Of a stretch of 64,000 nucleotides of DNA, positions 50,539 through 60,723 are shown piece by piece (position 1 is the first letter of the stretch; each line of letters begins with the position of its first letter). The notes below the pieces were generated by a model, which saw only the letters and a program-made list of their open reading frames with translations, had not been told where the DNA came from and searched no databases. A program made the position numbers and the translations under genes. This DNA comes from Halanaerobacter jeridensis (lineage in GTDB: Bacteria > Bacillota > Halanaerobiia > Halobacteroidales > Halobacteroidaceae). The DNA is taken from the NCBI RefSeq assembly GCF_016908315.1, contig NZ_JAFBDQ010000002.1, positions 62,001 through 126,000 of the forward strand, written 5' to 3'.

Positions 50539-51260
50539 GATTAGAATTAAATCAACTTGAGAAGGAATTTGGCGATAAGAAGGTTTTAAACGGATTAGAT
50601 GTGGATATAGAAGACCATCATATTATCGGAGTTATTGGCCCGAGCGGTGGTGGGAAATCCACTTTATTGCGGATGATTGCTGGATTTGAAAGTATTAGCA
50701 GCGGTCAAATTCATTTAAATGATATTAATGTGGGCCAAGAAAAAGAAAAATTGCATAAAAGATGTGGGTTTGTCTTTCAATCCCATCATTTGTTTTTACA
50801 TTTAACAGTCTTAGAGAATATAACGCTTATTTTAGAAAAAGTACATGGTTATAGCTCTCAAGATGCTGAAGAGAAGGCAATTAGGCTACTCGATCAGTTT
50901 GGCTTAAAACAGCATGTCAATAAAAAACCTCAGCAGTTAAGTGGAGGACAATCACAGCGAGTGGCGATTATTAGAGCTTTAGCAATTGATCCTGATGTAC
51001 TTTTATTTGATGAACCGACTAGTTCCCTTGATCCAGTGTTGACTTATGATGTATTAGAGACTATTTTAGAATTAAAAAAAGAGAAGAAAGATTTCGTGAT
51101 TGTAACTCATGAGATTGGTTTCGTCAAAGAAGTAGCTGATTATATTGTCTTTATTCATGAAGGGGAAATTGTTGAACACGGGCCAGTAGAAATTGTTGAA
51201 GAACCTAAGACGGATCAATTAGATGATTTCTTGTCTAAAGTCTTTAGTTGGACAAATTAA
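50535..51260 (+). CDS. Amino-acid ABC transporter ATPase
   Basis: 241 residues with all ABC motifs: Walker A GPSGGGKST, Q-loop FVFQSHHLF, signature LSGGQSQRV, Walker B VLLFDEPTSSLDP and the switch His in VIVTHEIGF. Belongs to the GlnQ/HisP polar amino-acid group. Its start overlaps the permease stop. A bidirectional terminator follows. Confidence 0.95.
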   Translation: MRLELNQLEKEFGDKKVLNGLDVDIEDHHIIGVIGPSGGGKSTLLRMIAGFESISSGQIHLNDINVGQEKEKLHKRCGFVFQSHHLFLHLTVLENITLILEKVHGYSSQDAEEKAIRLLDQFGLKQHVNKKPQQLSGGQSQRVAIIRALAIDPDVLLFDEPTSSLDPVLTYDVLETILELKKEKKDFVIVTHEIGFVKEVADYIVFIHEGEIVEHGPVEIVEEPKTDQLDDFLSKVFSWTN

Positions 51261-51289
51261 AATTTTCAGAACAAAATAAAACATTTACT

Positions 51290-51322
51290 AGACACCTTAG
51301 AAATTTTAAGGTGTCTTTATCT
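51290..51322. terminator. Bidirectional terminator
   Basis: Stem AGACACCTTA / TAAGGTGTCT (51290-51299, 51307-51316) with T-rich sequence on the right and A-rich on the left; it lies between the convergent ATPase and MscS genes. Confidence 0.8.
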
Positions 51323-51362
51323 TTTTGCTAATTGCTAATAGCTTAGACCTCATGACGCAGAG

Positions 51363-52673
51363 CTAATTGGCCCTAAATTCTTTTAGTTCAGTAGGTAATG
51401 ACTGTAGATGTAAATCATGTTGCGGATAAGGAATTTCAATATCATGGGATTGAAAAGCTTGCCATATTTTTAAAAAGAGTTCACTTTTAATATTGTCTAG
51501 TCCATTTTCAGGGTCAACGATCCAAAATTTTAATTTTAATTCAACGGAACTAGCGCCAAAACCAGTCAGCAAACAAGAAGGTTCTTTGTGACTAGTCACC
51601 CTCTGATGCTCTTTAGCAACCTGCTCAATTAGTGCAATTGCTTGTTCAACGTCACTATTATAAGAAATTCCGACTGGAATTTCTAAGCGAATTAGTTTAT
51701 CGCTATAAGATAGGTTAACAACTTTTTTAGTGATTAGGTCTTCATTGGGGATTAGATATTCTTCACCATTAAGAGTTACAATAGACACAAATCTAGAATT
51801 CAAGCTAGAGATTAAGCCATATGTATTATCTATTTCAATCACATCCCCAGGCTTTACGGATTTATCAATTAAAATAATAATGCCACTAATAAAATTAGAA
51901 ACTATTTTTTGTAAGCCAAAACCAATTCCCACACCAATACCACCACTTAAAACTGTAAAGGCGGTTAAATCAATCCCGATACTGCTTAAAGAAATGATGA
52001 TAGCAAAGCCAAATACAGTAAATCTAATAACTTTATTAAGTAATACTTTTAGAGATGGAGTCAGACTAGAATTGTTTTTGATTTTTGTTTCGACAAAAGA
52101 AGTAGTTTGGCTAGCTGCCCACATAAATAGAGATAAGACAAACAGCCCTTGAATAAGTAATAAGAGTGAAATTCTAATTTCTCCGGTAGTGAAGTCAATA
52201 TTGTCTAATAATTTGATTGTCCGATCATAAATATTCATAATATTAAGAGTAACAATTGTTAAAATAAAGGCTGAAACTAATCTAATGATGAATGTGTTTT
52301 TAAATAAAGAAGACATCAGGCGAATGATTAACCAAGCAGTGAGAATTTCACTAATTATAGTCATTATTTTATAAGGCCAAAAAAAGTTTAGTGCTAAGAA
52401 TATGTATAATATTAGTAGTAGATTATAAGTTAAGGGTAAGATTAATGATTTTATTAATAGCTTGGACTTTTGATAAATCTTAGATTTTTTATCAGAAGTA
52501 ACATTATTTAAAAGTGTTGTAAGCTTTAATTTGATTTTTTTGTGAATTACTAAAGTTAGTAATGCTAGTGCTATTAATAATATGATTTGAATTATTTTAT
52601 CAGTGGTGAAAATATTTTGTTCTACAGTTTTAACAGTTTGACTAACTAGTTGCGGAGTTAATTCAAGATTCAA
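51363..52673 (-). CDS. MscS-family mechanosensitive channel
   Basis: 436 residues. Several N-terminal transmembrane helices lead to the pore helix region TVLSGGIGVGIGFGLQKIVSNFISG, then the conserved IILIDKSVKPGDVIEI and the beta domain (RFVSIVTLNGEEYLIPNEDL) that mark MscS proteins. It opens under osmotic downshock, fitting a salt-adapted cell. The start is TTG at 52673, 7 bases behind GAGGAGG on the minus strand. Confidence 0.93.
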   Translation of the reverse strand: MNLELTPQLVSQTVKTVEQNIFTTDKIIQIILLIALALLTLVIHKKIKLKLTTLLNNVTSDKKSKIYQKSKLLIKSLILPLTYNLLLILYIFLALNFFWPYKIMTIISEILTAWLIIRLMSSLFKNTFIIRLVSAFILTIVTLNIMNIYDRTIKLLDNIDFTTGEIRISLLLLIQGLFVLSLFMWAASQTTSFVETKIKNNSSLTPSLKVLLNKVIRFTVFGFAIIISLSSIGIDLTAFTVLSGGIGVGIGFGLQKIVSNFISGIIILIDKSVKPGDVIEIDNTYGLISSLNSRFVSIVTLNGEEYLIPNEDLITKKVVNLSYSDKLIRLEIPVGISYNSDVEQAIALIEQVAKEHQRVTSHKEPSCLLTGFGASSVELKLKFWIVDPENGLDNIKSELFLKIWQAFQSHDIEIPYPQHDLHLQSLPTELKEFRAN

Positions 52674-52873
52674 TTATTTTCCTCCTCATTTATTCAGTAA
52701 TTAATATATAGTATGTGGAGAAAAATAAAATATGAAAGTGAAATTTTAATAGATCCAATCAATTTTAGAAAAAATATACTAATGAAAAACAAGCCATAAA
52801 AAAAGGAAATTATAGTTTATTATATAATTTTATCTATATATCAACAATATTTTGTTAAAATCAATTATTTTTT

Positions 52874-52907
52874 ATGACAAACAGTTGTCATAGGGTTATG
52901 CTATACT
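52874..52907 (+). promoter_or_regulatory. WYL-gene promoter with palindromic operator
   Basis: Palindrome ATGACAA-ACAG-TTGTCAT (52874-52891) overlaps the -35 region (ATGACA); -10 candidates are TATGCT with 17-base spacing and TATACT (52902-52907). The same palindrome and following bases (GGTTATGNTATA) occur at 62180-62212 before cas4. It is probably bound by the WYL regulator encoded next. Confidence 0.7.
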
Positions 52908-52935
52908 ATATTTACAGAAGAAGGAGATAGGAATT

Positions 52936-53883
52936 ATGAAATACGATAGATTATTGCGTTTGACCTCTTTAATAGATTACATATCTTCAGCACCTGGAAA
53001 AACGTATCAATTTTATGCTGATGAATTTGGAGTTCACCCTAGGACTATTAGAAGAGATATTGATGCTTTATCTGAGGCGGGGCTACCTGTTGAAACAAGT
53101 GCAGGAATTAGATTTATCAATGATATTCAGTTACCTGAAATTGATTTTAATTATAATCAAGCTTTTACTTTAATGATTGCTTTATCTGAATTAAAGAGGT
53201 ATACCCAATTTGGTGGAGAATTGACTGAGGTTAAAAAGAAATTAAAAGAAACTCTTCCTGATAAATTAGTTGCTATGGTTGAAGAAATAGAAAAGAGAAT
53301 TGGGATTTATCCTAGCAGACCTGAAATAGCAACAGAAATTTCAGATAAGATGATGCCGATTATCTCTAGTTTGATTAATAATAGAAGAATTAAAATAAAT
53401 TATTACTCTTTTAGTTCTGATGAAACTACTCAGCGTAAGATTGATCCCTATGCTGTTTTTTTCCGCAGGAGAGATTGGTATTTAGTAGGGTTTTGTCATT
53501 TGCGTAATCAATTGAGAATGTTTCGTTTTAGTAGGATTTTAGAATGGGAACATTTAGATCAATATTTTGAATTACCTAATGATTTTGATTTAGATACTTA
53601 TGTAACAGAATGTTGGGAGTTAATGAGAAATGATCCAGCTGAAATTGAAGTTAAATTTTCTTCTGATGTAGCACAATTGATTTTAGAAACTGAATTTAAT
53701 AAGCAGGAAGAAAAAGAAAAATTAGCAGATGGTTCAGTTTTATATCGGGTGCAAGTAAAAGGTTGGAAAGAGGTGTTTTTCTGGATTTTATCATTTGGAG
53801 GTGATGCAGAAATTATTAGCCCCGATTGGTTGCGAGATAAAGCTAAAGGTGAGGTAGAAAGAATGTTGGAAAAATATAATTAA
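52936..53883 (+). CDS. WYL-domain transcriptional regulator of the CRISPR-Cas locus
   Basis: 315 residues. N-terminal winged helix-turn-helix (ISSAPGKTYQFYADEFGVHP and RTIRRDIDALSEAGLPVE), a helical linker, then a WYL domain (RRIKINYYSF...RDWYLVGFC) that binds nucleic-acid or nucleotide ligands, and a WCX-type C-terminus. It is the first gene of the cas operon, 14 bases before cas10d. The palindrome at its promoter also lies before cas4, so it probably represses itself and both cas operons. Confidence 0.9.
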   Translation: MKYDRLLRLTSLIDYISSAPGKTYQFYADEFGVHPRTIRRDIDALSEAGLPVETSAGIRFINDIQLPEIDFNYNQAFTLMIALSELKRYTQFGGELTEVKKKLKETLPDKLVAMVEEIEKRIGIYPSRPEIATEISDKMMPIISSLINNRRIKINYYSFSSDETTQRKIDPYAVFFRRRDWYLVGFCHLRNQLRMFRFSRILEWEHLDQYFELPNDFDLDTYVTECWELMRNDPAEIEVKFSSDVAQLILETEFNKQEEKEKLADGSVLYRVQVKGWKEVFFWILSFGGDAEIISPDWLRDKAKGEVERMLEKYN

Positions 53884-53897
53884 GTGGAGGTGATTAA

Positions 53898-56663
53898 ATG
53901 GCGGAGCAACCAGAAATTTTTCAATTAGCTGCAAGTAATGAAAATAGCTTTTGGGACAAGTTTTTAAAAGAAATAGCTTTTGATGGTTTGACGCCCTATT
54001 ATAAAATTCAACAAACAGGGATTAGAGAAGGAACTAGTCTAGGGGAGCATGTTTTAGCTGGTGATATGCTAATCGAAGAACTCAAAGATATTTGTGATTT
54101 AACTCCATTAGAAGAAAAGATTTGCTTGGCAGCTTATACTGTACATGATATGAACAAAACAGAAAAGTTTTCTCAAAAAAATCTGCCTATCAAAAAAGCT
54201 AGTGACCAAGATATTTTAGATGAGTTAGCAAGAGTAAACTTCTTAGATATTTTTCCAGATGCAGAAAAGTATATTAAAGAGATTGGGTTTCTAGTGAGAA
54301 ATCATTCGCAGAAATATCATACTATGGAAGGTATGATAGCAGGTAATAAACAAGAATTCAAATTAGAAAAGTCTCGAGTAGAAGAATTATTAGAGCTGAT
54401 TAGAGGGGTTGATGTAGCTGATTTATCAAAAGAATTTAGTGAAGAATACCAAAAAGACAAGTTCTTATCTCAAATCAATTTAATCACTGATAATCAGTAT
54501 CAACTGGTTAATCATAGAATTTCAGAACATAGAGGGATATTAACTAATATAATTCATAATGCTGTTAGCCAATATTTGCAGCAAGAATATGATTATCACC
54601 CTCTTTTTATTTATCCAGAAGGTATTTATTATTTAACTGCTCATCCAGTTCAATTTGATAAAGAAGAATTTGAGAAACTAGCAGATAGAGTAGAAACAGA
54701 AGTAAATCAGTTGGTCAGGGGTAAGTTTGCTGATTTTATTAATTCTACTCGGACTGGAATTAAAGTTGATACAAAATGCTTAGAATTAGAAGTTCCTTTT
54801 CCTAAAATATTAGAAATAGTTGATAATCGAATTCACAGCAGAGATTATAGTAGCAAAGATAATCAGCATACTAAAACTTGGGATAAGGTAGTTAAGAATA
54901 CTGAAGATTTAGATGAAAAGACAACTGATGAATATAAAGATTTTTTCACTCCTTTAACTGATAAAGAATTTAATGAAGAAGAACTCTATACTGCAGAATT
55001 GATTAGAGCTTATTATAACTTTTTAAGATTGGATCAATTTAAATTGAATTCTTCTCAAGCATGGTCTAGAATTTATAGTTTATTAGATGTTGAAGAACAG
55101 ACAGAATCTTCTTTTGAATTATTGAATGGATTAGATGCCGTTTATTATCGTCCTTATGTCTTGGCGCGATATTTAATATTAGAAAAAGATTTAACTTATG
55201 AAAAACTATATCAGTTAATTAAAGAGGCTGGCAGTAAATTGGTAACTGAACTGCATGATGAAGATAAAGAATCACTATTCAAGCGATATATTTATCGGGT
55301 TTTGAGTATTGACGGTCAGAATTTTTCTTCTCGAGAAGAGTTTAAGCAGAATTTTGAGTATTATTTAGATAAACCGCAGCAGCAATGTTCAACTTGTGGT
55401 TTAGATTATGATGTTGATGACTGGATGTCGGCTGACGTCCCCAATAATATTAAAGTACAGTTTTTTTCTAATCGTTTAGTTGGGGGAAGTGGTGAACCGA
55501 AGAGGAACATCTGTAAAATTTGTAATAAACAATTCATATTAGAAAAATTAAATTTCACAGCTTATTCTCAGACAGATACTTTTTATCTTCATTTTTATCC
55601 TCAAGGTTATTATTCTGATCTTTTTCTTAATTCATTTAGACATACATTGAATAAATTACGAGAGCAAGATAATAGAGCAATTATGCTTAAAAATGATCAA
55701 ATTATTATTGACCAGTTAAATAAGAAAGTAGATTGGGAATTAGATTTAAAATTTAGTCAAACTAAATCAAATGGTAATCCTTTGCCGCAACATTCAAAAG
55801 TAGTAGGTAATATTATTACTTTACCGTTAAATTGTCCTAGAGATAATAATACCGAGAGGTTTATTTTTGCTTTACAGCAAATCCTAATTTGGATGAGATA
55901 CTTTAATTTCCGGGCTGTACTTTCTGAATCTCCGGTGCCACCACTGGCTGCAAATGAATTTGATGCTTTATATTTAGATAACTTGCCTTTTAGTTTAGCC
56001 GGAATCGTTGGGGGGCAGAATTTAACTAGCCAAGAAGTAGAAAAATTATGGGCTAATGTAAAAGATTTTTATGCTATTTCTAGCAGAGTAGATGAGGGAA
56101 CTGACCGTTCAAAAGTTTATGCTCAATTGCTACGAACTGCTAATGATGATTTACGAGAATTATTCTTTGTTTTAGATAGATTGATTATTAAAAAAGCAGA
56201 TAATGCAAGAGAAGAACTTAGTATTTCAAGAGATGTATTAACTAGATTAGAAAATATTATTAAGCGAGGAGGGAACTATATGCAATCAGCAGAAGTGATA
56301 GAAAAATTAGGTAAGTTAGCTGGCGAGTCTTATATTAAGGGGAGTACTTACAAGAGGAATTCTTTACTTAAACCACTTGATATTATCTTTGATCTATTAG
56401 AACGACGGAGTGAATACTTGGATTTAGAAACTGTATTTGCTACTGCTGTGCAGCAAATATTTGATCACATTAGTAGAGTTTCTCCTGATGATAGAAAGCC
56501 AGGGGATACTAAATACCAAAAGATTGAAAACTTTGTTGATGTATTTGCAGAAGAATTATTAGATGAAGTTTATGAAAATAAGGTTAATCAGCTAATTTCT
56601 GATCAAAAGATTATTAAATCTGCTTATCTATTTTATTATCGCAAGGCAACTAAAAATAATTAA
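53898..56663 (+). CDS. cas10d: Type I-D CRISPR large subunit Cas10d (Csc3)
   Basis: 921 residues. The N-terminal HD nuclease domain has His51 (GEHVLAGDM) and His83-Asp84 (YTVHDMNK), with a later RNHSQKYH. A zinc-binding region has Cys pairs near 497/500 (CSTC) and 539/542 (CKIC). The remainder is the degenerate palm/Cas10-like part of Csc3. In type I-D the HD nuclease sits on Cas10d rather than on Cas3, and the Cas3 here indeed lacks HD. GTGGAGGTG precedes ATG 53898. Confidence 0.93.
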   Translation: MAEQPEIFQLAASNENSFWDKFLKEIAFDGLTPYYKIQQTGIREGTSLGEHVLAGDMLIEELKDICDLTPLEEKICLAAYTVHDMNKTEKFSQKNLPIKKASDQDILDELARVNFLDIFPDAEKYIKEIGFLVRNHSQKYHTMEGMIAGNKQEFKLEKSRVEELLELIRGVDVADLSKEFSEEYQKDKFLSQINLITDNQYQLVNHRISEHRGILTNIIHNAVSQYLQQEYDYHPLFIYPEGIYYLTAHPVQFDKEEFEKLADRVETEVNQLVRGKFADFINSTRTGIKVDTKCLELEVPFPKILEIVDNRIHSRDYSSKDNQHTKTWDKVVKNTEDLDEKTTDEYKDFFTPLTDKEFNEEELYTAELIRAYYNFLRLDQFKLNSSQAWSRIYSLLDVEEQTESSFELLNGLDAVYYRPYVLARYLILEKDLTYEKLYQLIKEAGSKLVTELHDEDKESLFKRYIYRVLSIDGQNFSSREEFKQNFEYYLDKPQQQCSTCGLDYDVDDWMSADVPNNIKVQFFSNRLVGGSGEPKRNICKICNKQFILEKLNFTAYSQTDTFYLHFYPQGYYSDLFLNSFRHTLNKLREQDNRAIMLKNDQIIIDQLNKKVDWELDLKFSQTKSNGNPLPQHSKVVGNIITLPLNCPRDNNTERFIFALQQILIWMRYFNFRAVLSESPVPPLAANEFDALYLDNLPFSLAGIVGGQNLTSQEVEKLWANVKDFYAISSRVDEGTDRSKVYAQLLRTANDDLRELFFVLDRLIIKKADNAREELSISRDVLTRLENIIKRGGNYMQSAEVIEKLGKLAGESYIKGSTYKRNSLLKPLDIIFDLLERRSEYLDLETVFATAVQQIFDHISRVSPDDRKPGDTKYQKIENFVDVFAEELLDEVYENKVNQLISDQKIIKSAYLFYYRKATKNN

Positions 56664-56698
56664 TTTTAATATTTAAAGAGAAAAGGGAGGAGAAAAGA

Positions 56699-57637
56699 AT
56701 GGATTTATTAGAGCAATATGATGACTTTTTAGTCGATGAATATCAAAATTTTCCGCAGAGTAATTATGTTAATATTTTATTGTTGAGAAAGACAGAGTCA
56801 GAAACTATTTTTAGAACAGAAAATGAAGGTGGATTAACAAAAGAATTTATCCGTATTGGAGATAGTGAAGAAACAACGCAGAGAGTAGTTATGACTAAAC
56901 GTAAACAAGTAGCAGTTGAAAGAAGAACAGGTAGAGAACTACTGCGTAAGCATGACCAGCTATTTGAAGGAGATAAGGGAATTTGTGCTTTGAATAGAAA
57001 TACTCCTTGTGGTGAGTGTATTGACTGCATGTTATATGGTTTTGCTGCTGGTGGCGGGGGAGCTCAAAAAGCAAGAGTAATCACTAATGATGCTTACTCT
57101 TTATTAGCCGCTAAAAAGATTACAGATAAAAGGACATTTAATGCTTTATATGATGATGGGACAATGCGGGATCCTGAAACAGGAGAAGCTTCAGCTAGTT
57201 TAGGAGAAGTTGAATATATAAAACCTGAAACTCATTTTATTGACGTCCAAACGCTTAAGGATGTGACCAAAGAAGAGTTTATCTATGTTTTAGGTAATAT
57301 TTTAAGAAGTTTTCGTTATGGGGCTATTTCTTCTAAAATTGGAAAGATGAAAAATTACTTATTAGGTATTTATTTTAGTGATTGTGAATTGGCTAGTAAT
57401 TTAGAATTAACTCAAGAGATGAGTCAAGAAATAGATAGTACAGAATTTCCTTTGGCAACTGCAGAAATAAAAGAATTAGCTAAAGAAAAAATGAAGGAAT
57501 TAACTTCTGATGTATTTGGGAGAGTGCAGATGATGTCTGATGATGAATTAACTGAGTTATTAGCAGAAACTCAGAATATTTATCAGTCTTCTGAGCAAGT
57601 TAAAGATTTGTTAGAGACTGCTACAGAAAAATATTAA
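56699..57637 (+). CDS. csc2: Type I-D Cascade backbone protein Csc2 (Cas7)
   Basis: 312 residues. VNILLLRKTESETIFRTE and the Cys cluster CALNRNTPCGECIDCMLYGF followed by GGGGAQKARVITNDAYSL identify Csc2, the Cas7-type subunit that coats crRNA along its length. It is needed in the highest copy number in the complex; a hairpin just after the gene may stabilise its mRNA. AGGGAGGAG precedes ATG 56699. Confidence 0.93.
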   Translation: MDLLEQYDDFLVDEYQNFPQSNYVNILLLRKTESETIFRTENEGGLTKEFIRIGDSEETTQRVVMTKRKQVAVERRTGRELLRKHDQLFEGDKGICALNRNTPCGECIDCMLYGFAAGGGGAQKARVITNDAYSLLAAKKITDKRTFNALYDDGTMRDPETGEASASLGEVEYIKPETHFIDVQTLKDVTKEEFIYVLGNILRSFRYGAISSKIGKMKNYLLGIYFSDCELASNLELTQEMSQEIDSTEFPLATAEIKELAKEKMKELTSDVFGRVQMMSDDELTELLAETQNIYQSSEQVKDLLETATEKY

Positions 57638-57641
57638 ATTT

Positions 57642-57678
57642 AAGTGGGTCAACTTTGCTCTTTGTAGTTGGCCCACTT
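57642..57678 (+). repeat. Hairpin in the csc2-csc1 spacer
   Basis: AAGTGGGTCAACT pairs with AGTTGGCCCACTT (13 bp, one G-U) around an 11-base loop. No T-run follows on the plus strand, so it is not a standard terminator; it may protect the csc2 mRNA end or lower downstream expression. Confidence 0.6.
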
Positions 57679-57727
57679 AAGCAAAAAAATATTTAAAATG
57701 CATTAAGAGCGTGGAGGTGACTTAAAT

Positions 57728-58432
57728 ATGGTAGCAGAAGATAAATTATATTATATTGAATTTGAATTATTAGAGAACACTTTTTTTGCTAGTCGAGAGA
57801 TATACAATTACTATGAAACAGAAGCGGTAATTGGTCATTTTGCTTTAGCCTATGCTTTAGGTCTTTGTCAAAGCCCTTATACTCCTACTAAAAAGCCCTT
57901 ATATCAAGAACATTTTACTGAGCTAAATGAAAAAGGGATTTATATAACTCCAGCTACTGTAATGGGAGACGTTGAATTTGTGATTCAAACTTTTAATACT
58001 TTAAGTGATAGCTATTGGTATCAATTTAAAAGTAATGCAGTAGAAACAGATAGAAATAAGGGTAGAACTTATGCCTCGAATTTTCCTCAACAGGGTAGAG
58101 CTAAAATGTTAGCGGTAGGTAATAAGTTTAGTTTTTATTTGTTAAGTAAAGAAACTATAAGTTTACCTCGTTATATGAGGTTAGGTAAATTTATGAGTAA
58201 AGCTAGATTAGAGATAACAGAAGTAGATTATCAGATTAAAGAAGTAGAAGAAAAAAAGATTAATAGAGTTTTAAGCCCATTGGATTTAGATGAAGAAACT
58301 GAACTTCATAGTTATGATACAATTAATATTCGTCCCACTCCATTAATTAAGAATAGTATTCTTAGTGGGCCAATGTTGTATATTTCTGATAATCAAGATT
58401 ATCTACCCCTAAATATGAATTATGAGGTGTAA
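57728..58432 (+). CDS. csc1: Type I-D Cascade protein Csc1 (Cas5)
   Basis: 234 residues. YIEFELLENTFFASREIYNYYETEAVIGHFALAYALG is the Csc1/Cas5d-type opening (quoted in parts: LLENTFFASREIYN and HFALAYALGL), with NFPQQGRAKMLAVGNKF and a C-terminal SGPMLYISDNQ. It caps the 5' crRNA end of the complex. GTGGAGGTGA precedes ATG 57728, and only three bases separate it from cas3. Confidence 0.9.
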   Translation: MVAEDKLYYIEFELLENTFFASREIYNYYETEAVIGHFALAYALGLCQSPYTPTKKPLYQEHFTELNEKGIYITPATVMGDVEFVIQTFNTLSDSYWYQFKSNAVETDRNKGRTYASNFPQQGRAKMLAVGNKFSFYLLSKETISLPRYMRLGKFMSKARLEITEVDYQIKEVEEKKINRVLSPLDLDEETELHSYDTINIRPTPLIKNSILSGPMLYISDNQDYLPLNMNYEV

Positions 58433-58435
58433 AAT

Positions 58436-60709
58436 ATGATTGAGTTAAATTTAAAAGAAGATTATGAAGTTGTAGCCCAAAATAATCCTTTTGATTTAAA
58501 ATATACTCCTTTAAAGCATCAACTAAAAACTTATCAAGCGCTACAAGATAATCAAATAGTAATTAATTTGCATAATACAGGGACCGGAAAGACATTAGCT
58601 TCTTTATTATATTTATTTGATTTGGAGTCTAAGATGGATAATGTTTTGTTTATTGCTCCTACTAATGAATTGATTTATCAACATACTCAAGATATAAAAG
58701 ATTTTATTAGTGAAAATGATTTAAAATATAATGTGATTAATATTGATGCTAGTAGATTAAAAAAGTTGACTTCGCAGGCGAAAAGGAATGGCGATAAGTT
58801 ACATCGGTTATTAAAAAATCCTTTAGAGTTTGCAGAAGAATTAGATTTAGAATTTAATAATAAAGATTATCCTTTTGTGTTTGTAACAAATCCAGATATT
58901 TTCTATTATGCTCTTTATTTTCAATATCATCATATTGATCAAAGAAATTTATGTCAAGATTTTGCTACTTTGTTTTCTTATATTGTGATTGATGAGTTTC
59001 ACTATTATAACTCTAAACAATTTGCTAATTTCCTTTTCTTTTTTGCTCTTTCACAGGAGTTCGGCTATTTTGAGCAAAATAGAAAAATCTGTTTGTTATC
59101 TGCTACCCCAGCTCAATATGTGATTGATTATTTAGATAGATTAAATTTGAATCAAAAAATAATTGATTTAGAAGAGGAAAGTGAAGAGAAAATTCAAACT
59201 TTAACTACAGCTAAGGTGGAAATGATTGCTGGTAATTTAATTGAAGAACAGGAATTAGTAGAGAAAAAGACTTTGAATTATTTAGAAAAAGGATTAGAAG
59301 GAGTAGTGATTTCTAATTCTTTAGCGAGAATTAACAAATTATTTTCTGATTTAGACTATGAAAACAAAGAAAGAATTACTGGCCCTCAGAGCAGACAAGC
59401 TAGAGAAATAGCAAGCAAAAAAGATTTGATTTTAGCTACTCCTACAGTTGATATTGGTTATAATTTTGCTAAGGATAATAAGCAGCGTCAGAATATAGAT
59501 TTTGTGATATTAGAGGCTAATTCAGTTGATGAATTGTTACAACGATTAGGGAGAGCAGGGCGAGTATTAGGTAAAGAAATAAAAGATTGGGCAAGTAAAA
59601 TTTTAATATTAATTGATGGTAATAGTTATAATTTATTAGTGGATGAACTAGAAAATAGGGAGTATCAAAGAAAAGAATTTGCTGATTTATTAGTAGAATT
59701 GAATGCACCACCGCAAAAAAAGGAGTTTGTGCAGTATATAAAATCTTATGCTCTATTGGAATCTTTTTATCCTTTATATAAGATGTACTGTACTATGCCT
59801 GATCATATTAAAGAGTATATAGAAAAATTATTTGAAAGTTTAAGAGAAGTATTTAATGGGAATAAGAGTTTTCGTCAACTATTAGGAATTACTAGCAAAT
59901 TTCGCCATCAGCAACAAGTAGCAGAGCAGGGAGAAGAATTAAGCTTAAATGATTATCAAGATTTTTGCTATTGGTTTGAAAACAGAACTTATTCTGAAGA
60001 AGTAATTAAAGAATATACCCAAAATCCAGGTATCACAGAAAAAGTAAAGCAATTTGTTAAGCAAGAGTATGCTACTAAAAAAAGTTTGTTTAATTTTCGT
60101 GATTCATTCACTGGTCCGCAAGCAGTAATTTATGACCCACGGGATATTTTTGCTACTGATCAAGTAGTTACTTATAATTTATTACATATAATTAGAAATT
60201 ATAAGTATACGCTATATTCATCAGCTAAAAAGTTTAAAGAACAAGTATTTACTAAAAAAGAGGGAGATTTTTATATCGAGGTCGAAGATTTTAGAGAGGA
60301 AAAAATAGATTTGTCTTATAGACTTAAAGTACCTTATCCAGGCTTATTTAATCAAGTAGAAGAAATAAGATACCAAGAATTCTTTGAAAGTAAATTTTGT
60401 AATCGCCCAGTTGCATTACCAGGGCTTGAATTAGTAAGTAATACTTCATTAGATCCAGAAATTATTGAATTTTTTAAAGAAGAGTTCATTTCAATGTTTA
60501 TTGTTAGTAATAATTTAAATTCTAAACTTTATAGTTCAGTAAAAAATAGTGCTGTTTATCCAGTGAAATTAGAAGTAGTATTTCCTAACTATACTAGTCA
60601 AGAATATAGAATGATTTTAGGAACAGCTGCTTTTTTAGTTTATCCCGAAATGGAAAGAGCAATTTATGCTGCGAAAAATCAAGAAGATGAATCACCAGTT
60701 ATTATTTAA
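58436..60709 (+). CDS. cas3: CRISPR helicase Cas3' (type I-D, no HD domain)
   Basis: 757 residues of superfamily 2 helicase: Walker A GTGKT at 49-53, DEFH box near 186 (YIVIDEFHYY), motif III LLSATPAQ near 220, motif VI LLQRLGRAGR near 370. No HD nuclease is present at either end, as in type I-D where Cas10d carries HD. It unwinds target DNA after Cascade binding. The gene follows csc1 by three bases. Confidence 0.92.
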   Translation: MIELNLKEDYEVVAQNNPFDLKYTPLKHQLKTYQALQDNQIVINLHNTGTGKTLASLLYLFDLESKMDNVLFIAPTNELIYQHTQDIKDFISENDLKYNVINIDASRLKKLTSQAKRNGDKLHRLLKNPLEFAEELDLEFNNKDYPFVFVTNPDIFYYALYFQYHHIDQRNLCQDFATLFSYIVIDEFHYYNSKQFANFLFFFALSQEFGYFEQNRKICLLSATPAQYVIDYLDRLNLNQKIIDLEEESEEKIQTLTTAKVEMIAGNLIEEQELVEKKTLNYLEKGLEGVVISNSLARINKLFSDLDYENKERITGPQSRQAREIASKKDLILATPTVDIGYNFAKDNKQRQNIDFVILEANSVDELLQRLGRAGRVLGKEIKDWASKILILIDGNSYNLLVDELENREYQRKEFADLLVELNAPPQKKEFVQYIKSYALLESFYPLYKMYCTMPDHIKEYIEKLFESLREVFNGNKSFRQLLGITSKFRHQQQVAEQGEELSLNDYQDFCYWFENRTYSEEVIKEYTQNPGITEKVKQFVKQEYATKKSLFNFRDSFTGPQAVIYDPRDIFATDQVVTYNLLHIIRNYKYTLYSSAKKFKEQVFTKKEGDFYIEVEDFREEKIDLSYRLKVPYPGLFNQVEEIRYQEFFESKFCNRPVALPGLELVSNTSLDPEIIEFFKEEFISMFIVSNNLNSKLYSSVKNSAVYPVKLEVVFPNYTSQEYRMILGTAAFLVYPEMERAIYAAKNQEDESPVII

Positions 60710-60723
60710 AAAGGGGGCAGATA

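Noticed and set aside
51730-52152. Plus-strand ORF inside the MscS gene
   Set aside because: It lies wholly on the opposite strand of a well-supported channel gene and has no family features.
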